DNA of 64,000 nucleotides, taken from the NCBI GenBank assembly GCA_021741065.1, contig JAIOYN010000001.1, forward strand, positions 1 to 64,000, written 5' to 3'. A program made the translations under genes and the position numbers. Of the stretch, positions 27,227 through 35,962 are shown one piece after another (position 1 is the stretch's first letter; each line of letters opens with the position of its first letter). The notes under the pieces were generated by a model that saw only the letters and a list, made by a program, of their open reading frames with translations, had not been told where the DNA came from and made no database searches. The DNA comes from Sphingomonadaceae bacterium. Its GTDB lineage: Bacteria; Pseudomonadota; Alphaproteobacteria; Sphingomonadales; Sphingomonadaceae.

Positions 27227-28555
27227 TTAACGCCGTGGGGGCAGACCAGCGAAAGTAATCGTGCTTTCCGCGCCTTTCGCACTTAATGCGCTTACGCCGA
27301 CAAAATGATCATCAACGATCAATCCTTCTAGCACGGTCTTAGTGCCCTGCAGTTCGCGGACAAAGCTCCAATCCTGCGCATCGGCGCGGCGCTGATATAC
27401 GCGATAGGCTTGCGCGCCCGGGCTTGCGTCCCATGTGACAGTGGTGTTGGAAGTAACGGCACCGCGCAATACCGCCGATGCCGGCGCTGGCGGGGCATCA
27501 GCCAAGGCCGTTGCCGTCAGGACATTTAACATCGTCACCTTGGCTAAATAGTCGAAGTCCATCTTGTCGACGGTGTCGCCATATTCGATACCATTTTCGG
27601 TGCGCACATCCTGATGCTGGTGATGATAATTTTCGACGCCGACGGTGTACCGAATGGCCGGAAAACCGAGCTCGAGCGCAGGCAAATGGTCCCCGCCGCG
27701 CGCAAAGCGGTCAGGCCGGCGGACGCCAAAGACATCCAGTGCCACGTCCGGATAGGCCTGCGCCGCAACCTTGTCAGCAAAACGCATGAGCGAACGGCTT
27801 GGCCCGTCATCTTCACCGCCGCTGTTGCGCCGCGCCATTTGCCCTGCCAAATCTTCTGATGCGCGAATGCCTTCGCTGAAGACCCGCACGACATTATCAA
27901 CCGTCCGTCCGTCGGTGCCAAGCGTGCCGCCGACAATATCATTGTTCAACATCGCGCTGACTTTCCAGCCACGTTCCTTGGCGGTTTCGGCAAGCAGCCG
28001 TCCACCCATCAGGCCCTGTTCCTCGCCTGACAGCAAAGCAAAGACAATTGTCGCTTCATTCTGCGGCTGCTGAGACATGATTCGTGCCGCCTCAATCACC
28101 AACGCGCTGCCCGATCCATCGTCATTAGCGCCCGGTGCATCCTTGGTAAAATCCATCACATCGGAAACGCGGCTGTCGATATGGCCTGCGATAATGATGA
28201 CATGATCCCAGCCCATTTTGCCGGGCTTGATCGCGAGCACGTTGACAATATTGACGCCATTGGGAATGCGCGGACCCGACATGTTGCGTTCCAGATATTC
28301 GCTCTGCAGGCAGCCATTGCACGCCTTGGCGATTTTCGCGAATTCACTGTGTGCCCATTTGCGGGCCGCGCCGATGCCGCGTTTTGTGTCAGTGGCCGAT
28401 GACAATGTATGGCGCGTGCCAAAGCTGACGAGTTTTTCAACGTCTGCCTTTAGGCGCTCGGCCTTGGGTTTATTTGGGGTGCTGGCATATGCGGCCATGG
28501 AGGACGCGAAGCCGATAGCGATAAAGCCTGCCAAGGCGCATAGTTTTTTCATCAT
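27227..28555 (-). CDS. Exported M28 family zinc metallopeptidase with C-terminal fibronectin-III-like domain
   Basis: A 442-residue secreted aminopeptidase-like protein. A signal peptide (LCALAGFIAIGFASSMAAYA) is followed by the M28 domain with zinc ligands in IIAGHIDSR, PGANDDGSGSALVIEAAR, the catalytic/ligand glutamates in LLSGEEQGLMGG, and a late His in YHHQHQD. From about residue 355 (SAVLRGAVTSNTTVTWDASPGAQAYRVYQR) a fibronectin-III-like beta domain follows, probably for substrate or surface contact. All metal residues are in place. It lies convergent to ctrA with 20 bases between stops; a 9-bp stem (27208-27240) overlaps its end but lacks a U tract. Confidence 0.9.
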   Translation of the reverse strand: MMKKLCALAGFIAIGFASSMAAYASTPNKPKAERLKADVEKLVSFGTRHTLSSATDTKRGIGAARKWAHSEFAKIAKACNGCLQSEYLERNMSGPRIPNGVNIVNVLAIKPGKMGWDHVIIIAGHIDSRVSDVMDFTKDAPGANDDGSGSALVIEAARIMSQQPQNEATIVFALLSGEEQGLMGGRLLAETAKERGWKVSAMLNNDIVGGTLGTDGRTVDNVVRVFSEGIRASEDLAGQMARRNSGGEDDGPSRSLMRFADKVAAQAYPDVALDVFGVRRPDRFARGGDHLPALELGFPAIRYTVGVENYHHQHQDVRTENGIEYGDTVDKMDFDYLAKVTMLNVLTATALADAPPAPASAVLRGAVTSNTTVTWDASPGAQAYRVYQRRADAQDWSFVRELQGTKTVLEGLIVDDHFVGVSALSAKGAESTITFAGLPPRR

Positions 28556-28594
28556 CGTTTCTGTCCTATCCCGTCCGGCGCGTACTGGGCGTGT

Positions 28595-29758
28595 TTAGCC
28601 TTCAACCGCGAAAATCAATCCGGCATTTTTCTGCAACCTGTCAACAAGGCGCTCGCCCAATGCAGCGCCCGGCGTGGTGACGCCGCCCGGACCATCCTGT
28701 TCGCACAACGCAATTGCGGTTTCGCTGATCATCTTGCTGGTCGAACCATAGCCAGGGTCGCGGTCGCCCTTCACGCTGAAGCGCGCTGTGCGGCCATCGG
28801 GATATTCTGCAACGAACAGCACGTCATAAAAGCCGGTTTCGCGTTCTTCTTTGGTAGGGCCTTCGCCGGGCTTGGGGTCATCCGCGCCCCCCATCATGGG
28901 GGTGGATGCAACATGCTTGGCAATGGCTTCGCCTTGTTCGCCGGGGCCCGTCAGCATCATTTCGTCATAGACAAAATCGGCGCGATAAGCATGGCCCAGC
29001 AAATGGTTGGTGCGGTGGACATTTTTGGTGTTGATCGGGGCCATGACGAAACTGGTCGCCCAACTGCCCAGACTTTCGTCATATTCCGGTTTATTGCCTG
29101 CAGGCTGCGGCGGGCCCGCAAAATCGGCGGATAGGCTGAACGGGTTGGTTAAATAGCCGATAACCGTCGGGTCCTTGCCAGCGGCAGCCATAGTTGCTTT
29201 CAAGCTGGCTGCGGTGCCGCCAGAAAAAGTGCCCTTCATGGCACGCACACGGCCCTTCACGCGCGGCGCAGGCGCACCAAATGTCGCAATGCAATGCTTT
29301 TGCAGCATCATCACGCCAAGGTCGAAGGGGATGGAGTCAAAGCCAGCGGAAAACACGATGCGCGCGCCCGATGCCTTGGCGGCGGCATCATGCTGGTCAA
29401 TTTTCTGGCGCATCCATGCAGGCTCACCGCATAAATCGGTGTAATCGGTGCCATTAGCCACGCAGGCGGTGACAAGTTTATTGCCATAAAGCTGATAGGG
29501 GCCGACAGTTGTCAGAACGACTTTCGTGCGCTTGACCATCGCGTCGAGCGTAGCTGGGTCAGACGCATCAGCAACAATCAAGGCTGTGTCTGCAGCGGCA
29601 CCAATAAGATCACGCACTTCTTCCAACTTGGCGATCGAACGCCCCGCCATCGCCCATTTTAGGCCTGTTTTATCCTTCAAATATTCGGCCACCAAACGCC
29701 CAGTATAGCCCGTTGCGCCATAAACAATGATATCGAATTCGCGTGGGGTGCTTGGCAT
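28595..29758 (-). CDS. Saccharopine dehydrogenase-like oxidoreductase (trans-acting enoyl reductase type)
   Basis: A 387-residue NAD(P)-binding protein of the saccharopine dehydrogenase NADP-binding superfamily, nearest to the trans-acting enoyl reductase/SCCPDH group linked to lipid metabolism. The dinucleotide fold is FDIIVYGATGYTGRLVAEYL; later marks are VVLTTVGPYQLYGNKLVTACVANGTDYTDLCGEPAWMR and ARIVFSAGFDSIPFDLGVMML. No lysine-pathway partner is present, so true saccharopine metabolism is unlikely. The ATG of MPSTPREFD is preceded by AGAGGA seven bases away; an ATG ten codons upstream has no such site. Monocistronic as far as visible. Confidence 0.85.
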   Translation of the reverse strand: MPSTPREFDIIVYGATGYTGRLVAEYLKDKTGLKWAMAGRSIAKLEEVRDLIGAAADTALIVADASDPATLDAMVKRTKVVLTTVGPYQLYGNKLVTACVANGTDYTDLCGEPAWMRQKIDQHDAAAKASGARIVFSAGFDSIPFDLGVMMLQKHCIATFGAPAPRVKGRVRAMKGTFSGGTAASLKATMAAAGKDPTVIGYLTNPFSLSADFAGPPQPAGNKPEYDESLGSWATSFVMAPINTKNVHRTNHLLGHAYRADFVYDEMMLTGPGEQGEAIAKHVASTPMMGGADDPKPGEGPTKEERETGFYDVLFVAEYPDGRTARFSVKGDRDPGYGSTSKMISETAIALCEQDGPGGVTTPGAALGERLVDRLQKNAGLIFAVEG

Positions 29759-29913
29759 GAATATTCCTCTCTTTGGGGGTGACGGCATATTGGGGACAGT
29801 ATACCGCCCCTTAAGTTTACAAACATATATGCATAAGCGGCGTTTTTTGTAAACTTAGGAAGCGCGCGGGCGTGCCTTGGCATCGCCGCGCGGCGGGGGC
29901 AAGCACAACACTT

Positions 29914-30240
29914 TCATGATGTGCTTGGTATCGGCGCCAGTTTGAAATTCAACGCGCCGCCCAACCGCATTCTAATCGTGGTGACGCCGTGAATGGCGCG
30001 TTCCAAGGCATAAACGAACATCATGTCCCGCCCGAACCCCAACGCCCTGTCCCATTCCTCCGCAAAGCTCTCCGCGCCCACATGTTTTTTGAGATTATAA
30101 GCCGAAATCCGCAGCATCCCACGGCCTCCGCCACAGCATCAACCGTGCCCAGCGCTGCCAGCGCAACCAAAAACAACCGCAGCCGCTCCGGCGTCTACCC
30201 ATCATGCCGCACGCGGTCGAGCGCGACGGGGGTGAATTAG
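29914..30240 (-). pseudogene. Remnant of a small helix-turn-helix protein typical of sphingomonads
   Basis: Read on the minus strand, two frames join into one family: FTPVALDRVRHDG, an in-frame TAG, TPERLRLFLVALAALGTVDAVAEAVG, then after a one-base frameshift LRISAYNLKKHVGAESFAEEWDRAL. The family, as I recall it, reads RVRHDGWTPERQ..FL.AL...G.V..AA..VGMS..SAYRLR....A..F...WD.AL, so Trp has become a stop (TGG to TAG) and one base is lost near the VGM. The C-terminal part is also short. Function of the intact family is unknown; the fold suggests DNA binding. The flanks (29759-29913 and 30241-30377) hold nothing I recognise. Confidence 0.6.
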
Positions 30241-30377
30241 AATTCATGGTCTGATATGGTTCGTATAATTGTTTTTATCAAACTATTTGAATTATATAGT
30301 CAATGGGTTGGTTATCCGAATTTGGCTGTTGCAACGCAACTGCTGACATTGCGTTGGAAATGGTTTAGTATTGGGCA

Positions 30378-30977
30378 ATGGTTAATGCTGAAGATTTTGA
30401 CCACGCCGAAGCGGCCAAATATGCCAAGAGGCTTAACATCGTCCCGATCGCGTTATTCTGCGTTTGGTTAGGCTCGACGGTGATGTTCTGGCTGCAGGCA
30501 TTCGGCCCTTTGCGTACGTTTAATCGTGCTTCGCCAGGTGAGGCACCGTTTTGGTGGTTCCTCGGGTCTTTGTTGGCGAGCCACGCAATAACCTTTTTAC
30601 CTCAATCTTGGTATAGCGTCCGCCGATTTGAGGCGAGCGGCCGGATTTATGAAGTTCTTGGTGTCAAGGCCATACGAGCGCTGGTGAGCAACGGCGACCT
30701 GATTAATCGTTTCGTTCGCCGCCGTTTTCCCGACTATCGGGTGCAAGCTTTCGCGGGGCGGATTGAAAAGGTATCCAAGGACGGACGGAGAAATGAGCTG
30801 TCTCACCTAGTTTCATTCGGGGGTGGAATTGTCGTCGCAGTCTACGCTTGGCGAATAGGTTGGACCGATTGGGCGGCTTGGCTGACGCTGACAAACCTTC
30901 TGGCCAACCTCTATCCCGTCTTGGTTCAACGCTACACCCGATCTCGGTTAGAACAAATCGCCACGCGTCGCTGCTAA
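30378..30977 (+). CDS. Membrane protein, possibly related to CrtO-like acyltransferases
   Basis: A 199-residue protein with about four hydrophobic segments (two near the N-terminus, two near the C-terminus). The central part SWYSVRRFEASGRIYEVLGVKAIRALVSNGDLINR and a later ELSHLV resemble the conserved core (W....E..GR.YE.LGV..F) of the glycosyl-4,4'-diaponeurosporenoate acyltransferase (CrtO-like) family. The similarity is limited to this block, so enzymatic function is a guess. It is flanked by a pseudogene on one side and dcd, convergent, on the other. Codon use looks ordinary. The ATG chosen has no strong ribosome site. Confidence 0.6.
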   Translation: MVNAEDFDHAEAAKYAKRLNIVPIALFCVWLGSTVMFWLQAFGPLRTFNRASPGEAPFWWFLGSLLASHAITFLPQSWYSVRRFEASGRIYEVLGVKAIRALVSNGDLINRFVRRRFPDYRVQAFAGRIEKVSKDGRRNELSHLVSFGGGIVVAVYAWRIGWTDWAAWLTLTNLLANLYPVLVQRYTRSRLEQIATRRC

Positions 30978-31045
30978 GCGTCAGTTTTAAGAGGCTAATA
31001 TCGGACCCCCAAAAATTCTCAACCGATTAGGTCTTTAAACCCAAA

Positions 31046-31600
31046 TCACAACTTCGGCAAAGTCACCCCGCGCTGGCCCATATATTTGCCTGCGCGGTCG
31101 GCGTAGCTGGTTTCGCAGGGCTGCTCGCCTTTTAGGAACAGGAACTGGCACGCGCCTTCATTGGCATAGATTTTGGCGGGCAGGGGCGTGGTGTTGCTGA
31201 ACTCGAGCGTTACATGGCCTTCCCAACCGGGTTCCAATGGCGTGACGTTCACGATGATGCCGCAGCGGGCATAAGTGCTTTTGCCAAGGCAGATGACCAG
31301 CACATCGCGCGGCACGCGGAAATATTCGACGGTGCGGGCCAAGGCAAAGCTGTTGGGCGGAATGATGCAGACATCTGTCTTACGATCCACGAAGCTTTTC
31401 GGATCAAAATCCTTGGGGTCGACGATGGAGCTATCAACATTGGTGAAAATCTTGAACTCGTCCGCCACGCGCGCGTCATAGCCATAGGAGGAGAGGCCAT
31501 AGCTGATGCAGCCATCACGGCGCTGCGCCTCGACAAAGGGTTCAATCATGCCCGTCGCTTGCGCTTGTTCGCGGATCCAGATGTCAGACAATATCGACAT
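31046..31600 (-). CDS. dcd: dCTP deaminase
   Basis: A 184-residue dCTP deaminase converting dCTP to dUTP, the main source of dUMP for thymidylate synthesis. Family blocks: [73 protein letters not shown] including the catalytic glutamate, and a C-terminal [18 protein letters not shown] lid. Length is standard. The ATG of MSILSD sits five bases after GGGAG; a GTG two codons earlier overlaps that site and is discarded. Followed upstream by the cytidine deaminase gene on the same strand, a pyrimidine-salvage grouping. Confidence 0.96.
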   Translation of the reverse strand: MSILSDIWIREQAQATGMIEPFVEAQRRDGCISYGLSSYGYDARVADEFKIFTNVDSSIVDPKDFDPKSFVDRKTDVCIIPPNSFALARTVEYFRVPRDVLVICLGKSTYARCGIIVNVTPLEPGWEGHVTLEFSNTTPLPAKIYANEGACQFLFLKGEQPCETSYADRAGKYMGQRGVTLPKL

Positions 31601-31701
31601 AATCACTCCCTGTTAACCATTCCGCTTTTGCCAATTTGCGATGCGCGTGCAAGTGTTCGGCACGAAAAAATTGTGCGTATCTTCACGACGCGATGGCAGA
31701 C

Positions 31702-32133
31702 CTATTTTAAGTTGGCTGGACCAAAGCCGTGCGGCAGCAATTCCGACAAATGGAATGTCGCATAGCCCGTCGCATGTGCGCAATGCACCGGAATGTCGGT
31801 TTGTGCGAGGTCAGCTACTTCTTTGATAATCTGACGGCAACGACCGCAGGGCGTAATGGGGTCCGTCGCCTTGCCAACATGTCCGGCCAAGCCGCCAGCG
31901 ACCGCAATTTCGCGGATTGCGCGTAATTGGCCGTCACTATTGGCTTTAGAAATCGCTACGGTTTCGGCGCATAATGTCATGCCATAGCTGGCATTTTCAA
32001 AGTTGCTGCCGGTCACAATTTGGCCATTGTCGAGCAACAAAGCAGCGCCCACATGGAAATTGGAATACGGCGCATAAGCGGTCTTGGCCGCGTCTATCGC
32101 AGCTTCAACCAAGCGTGCTGTCATCACGTTCAT
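31702..32133 (-). CDS. cdd: Cytidine deaminase
   Basis: A 143-residue zinc-dependent cytidine/deoxycytidine deaminase of the small tetrameric type for pyrimidine salvage. The zinc site is Cys55-Ala-Glu57 (TLCAETVA) with Cys96 and Cys99 in PCGRCRQ; the substrate block YAPYSNFHVGAALL and GSNFENASYG precede it. The ATG overlaps the stop of the GH25-like gene as ATGA, so it is translationally coupled to that unlikely partner. dcd lies about 100 bases downstream on the same strand. Confidence 0.95.
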   Translation of the reverse strand: MNVMTARLVEAAIDAAKTAYAPYSNFHVGAALLLDNGQIVTGSNFENASYGMTLCAETVAISKANSDGQLRAIREIAVAGGLAGHVGKATDPITPCGRCRQIIKEVADLAQTDIPVHCAHATGYATFHLSELLPHGFGPANLK

Positions 32134-32816
32134 TTGCGCACCACGACCCAGCGCACCGCGCCGTCGATGCCGCTTACACGGCGGTGTGTGTTGGCGGTCC
32201 ACATAACCCAAGGGCGCGCCGAATAATCGGGGGAAATACCGTTGCCCTCAAGCCAGATGTTGCGATCAATCGACTTGCTCACTTGATACTCCTCTTCGAA
32301 GTCCGGCGTTAGTAACAGGATTGCGGGGCTGCCGCTATGCGCCTCAATCTGGTTTAAGAAAGTCGCCAATTCTGCCAAAATCAAGGCGCGGTTTGGGCGG
32401 CTTTTGCAGCCTTCGGAAAAATCCATTTGCACCGCCGGAGGCAACGCGCGGTCATTGCGGGGTACGCTGGTGATAAACATCGTGGCCTGTTCGGATGCCG
32501 AACGGCACAGGTCAAAATGATGCAGCGCGCCAAAGCGAATGCCTGCCTCCTGCACCGCGGCCAGATTGGTTTCAAACTGTGGATCGCGGCCGCGCGCTCC
32601 TTCGACGGCGGTAATATAAGCAAAATCGACGCCCGTTGCGGCCAATTCCGACCATCTGGGTTGACCATTGCTTTCGTTCGCGACGATGCCCTGTACGGGA
32701 TAATTATCGCGCGACGGGGCCCATCCGATGGCATAGGTCCACGCCGCATAGCCCGAAAAAGCTAAACCCAGCAGCACCAAGACCCAGCGGATCAATTTGC
32801 GATTTCGCTTTAGCAT
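32130..32816 (-). CDS. GH25-like membrane-anchored protein, catalytic acids replaced
   Basis: A 228-residue protein with an N-terminal transmembrane anchor (LIRWVLVLLGLAFSGYAAW) and a glycoside hydrolase family 25 (lysozyme) fold: RWSELAATGVDFAYITAVEG, DPQFETNLAAVQEAGIRFGALHHFDLC, SGSPAILLLTPDF and SARPWVMW..RVSGIDGAV. In active GH25 enzymes the first strand reads G-[IV]-D and the second motif D-x-E; here these are G43-I44-V45 and Q130-M131-D132, so all key acids are shifted or lost. It may bind glycan without cutting, or do something else. It is coupled to cdd by an ATGA overlap. Confident of the fold, not of activity. Confidence 0.75.
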   Translation of the reverse strand: MLKRNRKLIRWVLVLLGLAFSGYAAWTYAIGWAPSRDNYPVQGIVANESNGQPRWSELAATGVDFAYITAVEGARGRDPQFETNLAAVQEAGIRFGALHHFDLCRSASEQATMFITSVPRNDRALPPAVQMDFSEGCKSRPNRALILAELATFLNQIEAHSGSPAILLLTPDFEEEYQVSKSIDRNIWLEGNGISPDYSARPWVMWTANTHRRVSGIDGAVRWVVVRK

Positions 32817-32902
32817 GCAGCCCCGTTTAAACCCTTTGATTCGAAACCAAGAATAGGCGCTCCGCCCACGCGAAGTCGAGAGGCGTTGTGGCGCGCTGGA
32901 CG

Positions 32903-33385
32903 CTACGCTTTAATGTGCAACACGCAAATAAGCGTAAACAATCGGCGGGCGGTAGCAAAATCCACCTCCACTTTACCGTCAAGCCGCTCCATCAACAGCT
33001 CCGCCGCCTCATTATGTACCCCGCGACGTGCCATATCGATGGTCTCAATTTCCGCCGCGCTTGCCTTGCGAATGGCTTGGTAATAGCTGTCGCAGATGGC
33101 GAAATACTCTTTCACCGTGCGCCGAAAACGGCCAAGGCCCAGCACCAGTATTTCGTGCGGCGTTCCATCCTCGCGGCGGATATCGAGGATGAGGCGGCCT
33201 TCCGCGACGCTGATGTTTAAATGATATGGTCCCGCATAACCGTCGCCCATATCGCGCAGCGGTTTGAAGACATTGTCTTCAATCAGATCAAAAATGGCGA
33301 CGCGGCGTTCTTGTTCAATGTCGGCATTGCGCCGCAAGATCGTTGCTTCGTCCAATTCAACTTTGATGATGCGCGGGTCCGCCAT
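32903..33385 (-). CDS. UPF0262 family protein
   Basis: A 160-residue soluble protein of UPF0262, an alphaproteobacterial family of unknown function. Characteristic segments are ERRVAIFDLIEDNVFKP, GPYHLNISVAEGRLILDIR, LGLGRFRRTVKEYFAICDSYYQAIRKASAAEIETIDMARRGVHNEAAELLMERL and the closing RRLFTLICVLHI. No catalytic motif or membrane segment is visible. In many relatives it neighbours ribosome-associated or phosphatase genes; here it is divergent from dnaB with about 150 bases between. Confidence 0.92.
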   Translation of the reverse strand: MADPRIIKVELDEATILRRNADIEQERRVAIFDLIEDNVFKPLRDMGDGYAGPYHLNISVAEGRLILDIRREDGTPHEILVLGLGRFRRTVKEYFAICDSYYQAIRKASAAEIETIDMARRGVHNEAAELLMERLDGKVEVDFATARRLFTLICVLHIKA

Positions 33386-33532
33386 GAGGCTGTGTTAGCT
33401 TCAGATATTTTTGGGGCAAGGGGTTAACGAGATACAAGCAAGTGCGTTATGCAAAATATTGTCCACAGCCATATCCCCGCACTTCTTTTTTGGGCCCCTT
33501 GCGCAGTGGGACATGGTAAAGGATAGGGAGCC

Positions 33533-35017
33533 ATGGCCGAATTGATCAGACTTGCCGCAGCACATGAAGCGGAACCGCAACGCTTACCGCGTAATATTGA
33601 GGCGGAGGCGGCCTTTTTGGGCGCTATCCTGATCGATAACCGCGTGATGGAGGATGTCTCAATCAATCTGCAGCCCGACCATTTTTTTGAACCGTTGCAT
33701 GGCCGAATTTTTGACCAGATCCAGCGCCTCATGGACCGCAACATGCTGGTCACACCGGTCACGCTGAAGCCTTTTTTCGAAGCCGATGAATCGATGCGCG
33801 AGCTTGGCGGGCCAGGCTATTTGATTAAACTCACCGCTGACGGTGCCGGCTTGATTGGCGCGCGTGACTTTGCCCAGCAAATTTACGACTTGGCTCTGCT
33901 GCGTGAATTGGTGACCGTGGGCCGGACTCTCGTCGACAATGCGCTCGATACTAGCGAAAGCGTCGATCCGAAGGGGCAGATTGAAGCTGCTGAAAGCGCG
34001 TTATACAAAGTTGCCGAAGGCGAAGGCGAAACTGGCTCCATGAAGAGCTTTCTTACCGCATCAACCGAGGCCATCAAAAATGTGGAAAAGGCGCTTAACT
34101 CGGGTGGCAGCCTTTCGGGTATCACAACGGGCCTTAACAGTATCAACACGAAATGTGGCGGCTTACACAATTCCGACCTTGTGATTTTGGCTGGGCGCCC
34201 AGGCATGGGTAAGACATCATTGGCCACCAATATTGCGTTCAATGCCGCGCGGCGCTGGGTACAAGAACGTGAAGACGGCATCGAAGAATCCAAGGGTTCT
34301 GGCGCAAAAGTTGCGTTTTTCAGCCTCGAAATGTCCGCCGACCAGTTGGCGACACGTATTTTGGCCGAACAATCGGGGATTAGTTCCGAACTGTTGCGCA
34401 TGGGTAAAATCTCCCGCGACGACTTCCGCGAGTTGTCGCGCGCGTCGCGTGAATTGCAGGAATTGCCGCTCTACATTGACGATACGCCTGCGCTCACCAT
34501 TGCTGCATTGCGCACCCGTGCGAGGCGGTTGCAGCGGCGGCACGGAATCGGTTTGATCGTTGTGGACTATTTGCAGCTCCTCCAAGGCTCTAGCCGCGCG
34601 AACGACAACCGCGTCAACGAAATTTCCGAGATCAGCCGAGGTCTGAAAACGCTGGCAAAGGAATTGAGCATTCCCGTTGTTGCGCTATCTCAGCTTAGTC
34701 GTGCGGCCGAACAGCGCGAAGACAAGACGCCGATGTTGTCCGATTTGCGTGAATCGGGTTCGATCGAGCAGGACGCCGATATGGTTTGGTTCGTCTACCG
34801 CGAAGATTATTATGAGCTGATGAAAAAGCCCGATGAGGGCACGCCTGCATTTGAGGCCTGGAACGAAAAAATGGAGCGGATTCACGGTATTGCAGAATTG
34901 ATCATCTCCAAGCAACGCCATGGTTCGACCGGACGCGTGCGGATGAAATTCGAAGCCAAGATTACGCGCTTTAGCGATTTGGCCGATGACCAATATGCCG
35001 ATGCAAGATATCATTGA
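33533..35017 (+). CDS. dnaB: Replicative DNA helicase
   Basis: DnaB (494 residues) is the hexameric 5'-3' helicase at the replication fork. The N-terminal domain opens with LPRNIEAEAAFLGAILIDNRVMEDV; the RecA-like motor has Walker A AGRPGMGKTS near residue 222, FSLEMSADQLATRILAEQSG, Walker B LIVVDYLQLLQGS, and the H4-like QLSRAAEQREDKTPMLSDLRESGSIEQDADMVWFVYR. A longer loop (REDGIEESKGSGAK) before the SLEM block is an insert common in alphaproteobacteria. No intein. The start ATG is preceded by AGGGAGCC. An inverted repeat lies downstream before ubiG. Confidence 0.97.
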   Translation: MAELIRLAAAHEAEPQRLPRNIEAEAAFLGAILIDNRVMEDVSINLQPDHFFEPLHGRIFDQIQRLMDRNMLVTPVTLKPFFEADESMRELGGPGYLIKLTADGAGLIGARDFAQQIYDLALLRELVTVGRTLVDNALDTSESVDPKGQIEAAESALYKVAEGEGETGSMKSFLTASTEAIKNVEKALNSGGSLSGITTGLNSINTKCGGLHNSDLVILAGRPGMGKTSLATNIAFNAARRWVQEREDGIEESKGSGAKVAFFSLEMSADQLATRILAEQSGISSELLRMGKISRDDFRELSRASRELQELPLYIDDTPALTIAALRTRARRLQRRHGIGLIVVDYLQLLQGSSRANDNRVNEISEISRGLKTLAKELSIPVVALSQLSRAAEQREDKTPMLSDLRESGSIEQDADMVWFVYREDYYELMKKPDEGTPAFEAWNEKMERIHGIAELIISKQRHGSTGRVRMKFEAKITRFSDLADDQYADARYH

Positions 35018-35069
35018 GGCTGGCTTAGAACGACGGTTCATTTGAAAAAAAACGTCACTTTGCCAAAAA

Positions 35070-35159
35070 CGTCACCCTGAACTTGCTTCAGGGTCCATCG
35101 TGCCAAACGACCGGCGGTTGCAGCTGATGAATAGACCCTGAAACAAGTTCAGGGTGACG
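35070..35159. repeat. Inverted pair of a 26-base intergenic repeat
   Basis: Two 26-base arms (35070-35095 and 35134-35159) are inverted copies differing at one position, separated by 38 bases. Each arm is itself partly palindromic around CCCTGAA..TTCAGGG. Elements of this kind are, as I recall, common between genes of sphingomonads. It sits between convergent dnaB and ubiG and could act as a bidirectional transcription stop or mRNA end stabiliser. A degenerate half (CGTCATCCTGAGCTT) occurs near 15368, after the helicase gene. Confidence 0.8.
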
Positions 35160-35167
35160 AAGTAAGG

Positions 35168-35908
35168 TTATCCACCCCGCAACCGTGCACTTAAAATATA
35201 ATTCAGCGCCATATTGTCGCTTAAGTGCAGGCCTGACATCGGTGAAAACGCGATACCTTGCATATGCATCACGTCCAGCCCCGCATCCAAAAGCAAGGCG
35301 GACAATTCTTCCGGCGTCAGGAACTTATCCCAATCATGTGTGCCGCGGGGGACCTGGCCCAGCCGTTCGGCGGCCTCGACCAGAAACAAACGCGACGCCG
35401 TTGTGCGGTTTGGCGTTGAAAGCAGCAACAGCCCAGCGGGCCTGAGGTGACGGACTAATTCGGCAATAAAGGCCGCCGGATCCATAACATGTTCAATGAC
35501 CTCCATGCACGTCACGACGTCAAATTGGCCAAGGCTTTGCGCAGCGATTTCGCCCGCGCGATAGTCAATGGTAAGTCCAGACACCGCCGCATGCGCCTTT
35601 GCCGCCGCGATATTCTCAGGTGCAGCATCAACGCCGCTGACGTTGGCGCCAAGCCGCGCGAGCGGTTCGCATAGCAAACCAGCGCCGCATCCGACATCCA
35701 GCGCGGTCTTGTCCTTTAGCGGATAGCGTGATTTGGCGTCGCTACCAAAATGGGTATCAATTGCAGACCGGATGAAGCGCAGCCGCACAGGGTTCAGTCT
35801 ATGCAGCATCGCAGAGCTGCCCTTTGGGTCCCACCATTCAGCGGCGAGGGCGCCAAAATGTGCCGCTTCCGCAGCGTTAATTGTCGTGGGTAAGCTTGCG
35901 TTTGTCAT
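35168..35908 (-). CDS. ubiG: Ubiquinone biosynthesis O-methyltransferase
   Basis: UbiG (246 residues) performs both O-methylations of ubiquinone synthesis using SAM. The SAM motif I is ALDVGCGAGLLCEPLARLG near residue 70, with FDVVTCMEVIEHVMDPAAF and the UbiG-specific N-terminal AAEWWDPKGSSAMLHRLNPVRLRFI and C-terminal THDWDKFLTPEELS. Length fits. It is divergent from lysC, 54 bases apart, so the two promoters share a short region, as is usual for these two genes in alphaproteobacteria. Confidence 0.95.
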   Translation of the reverse strand: MTNASLPTTINAAEAAHFGALAAEWWDPKGSSAMLHRLNPVRLRFIRSAIDTHFGSDAKSRYPLKDKTALDVGCGAGLLCEPLARLGANVSGVDAAPENIAAAKAHAAVSGLTIDYRAGEIAAQSLGQFDVVTCMEVIEHVMDPAAFIAELVRHLRPAGLLLLSTPNRTTASRLFLVEAAERLGQVPRGTHDWDKFLTPEELSALLLDAGLDVMHMQGIAFSPMSGLHLSDNMALNYILSARLRGG

Positions 35909-35962
35909 ATCCTGTCCCTATCAGGACCCGGGATTGTAATATAGCAATTATTGAAGGTTTGC

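Noticed and set aside
27208-27240. Terminator between ctrA and the M28 peptidase
   Set aside because: A 9-bp stem exists but is partly within the peptidase coding end and has no U tract on either strand.
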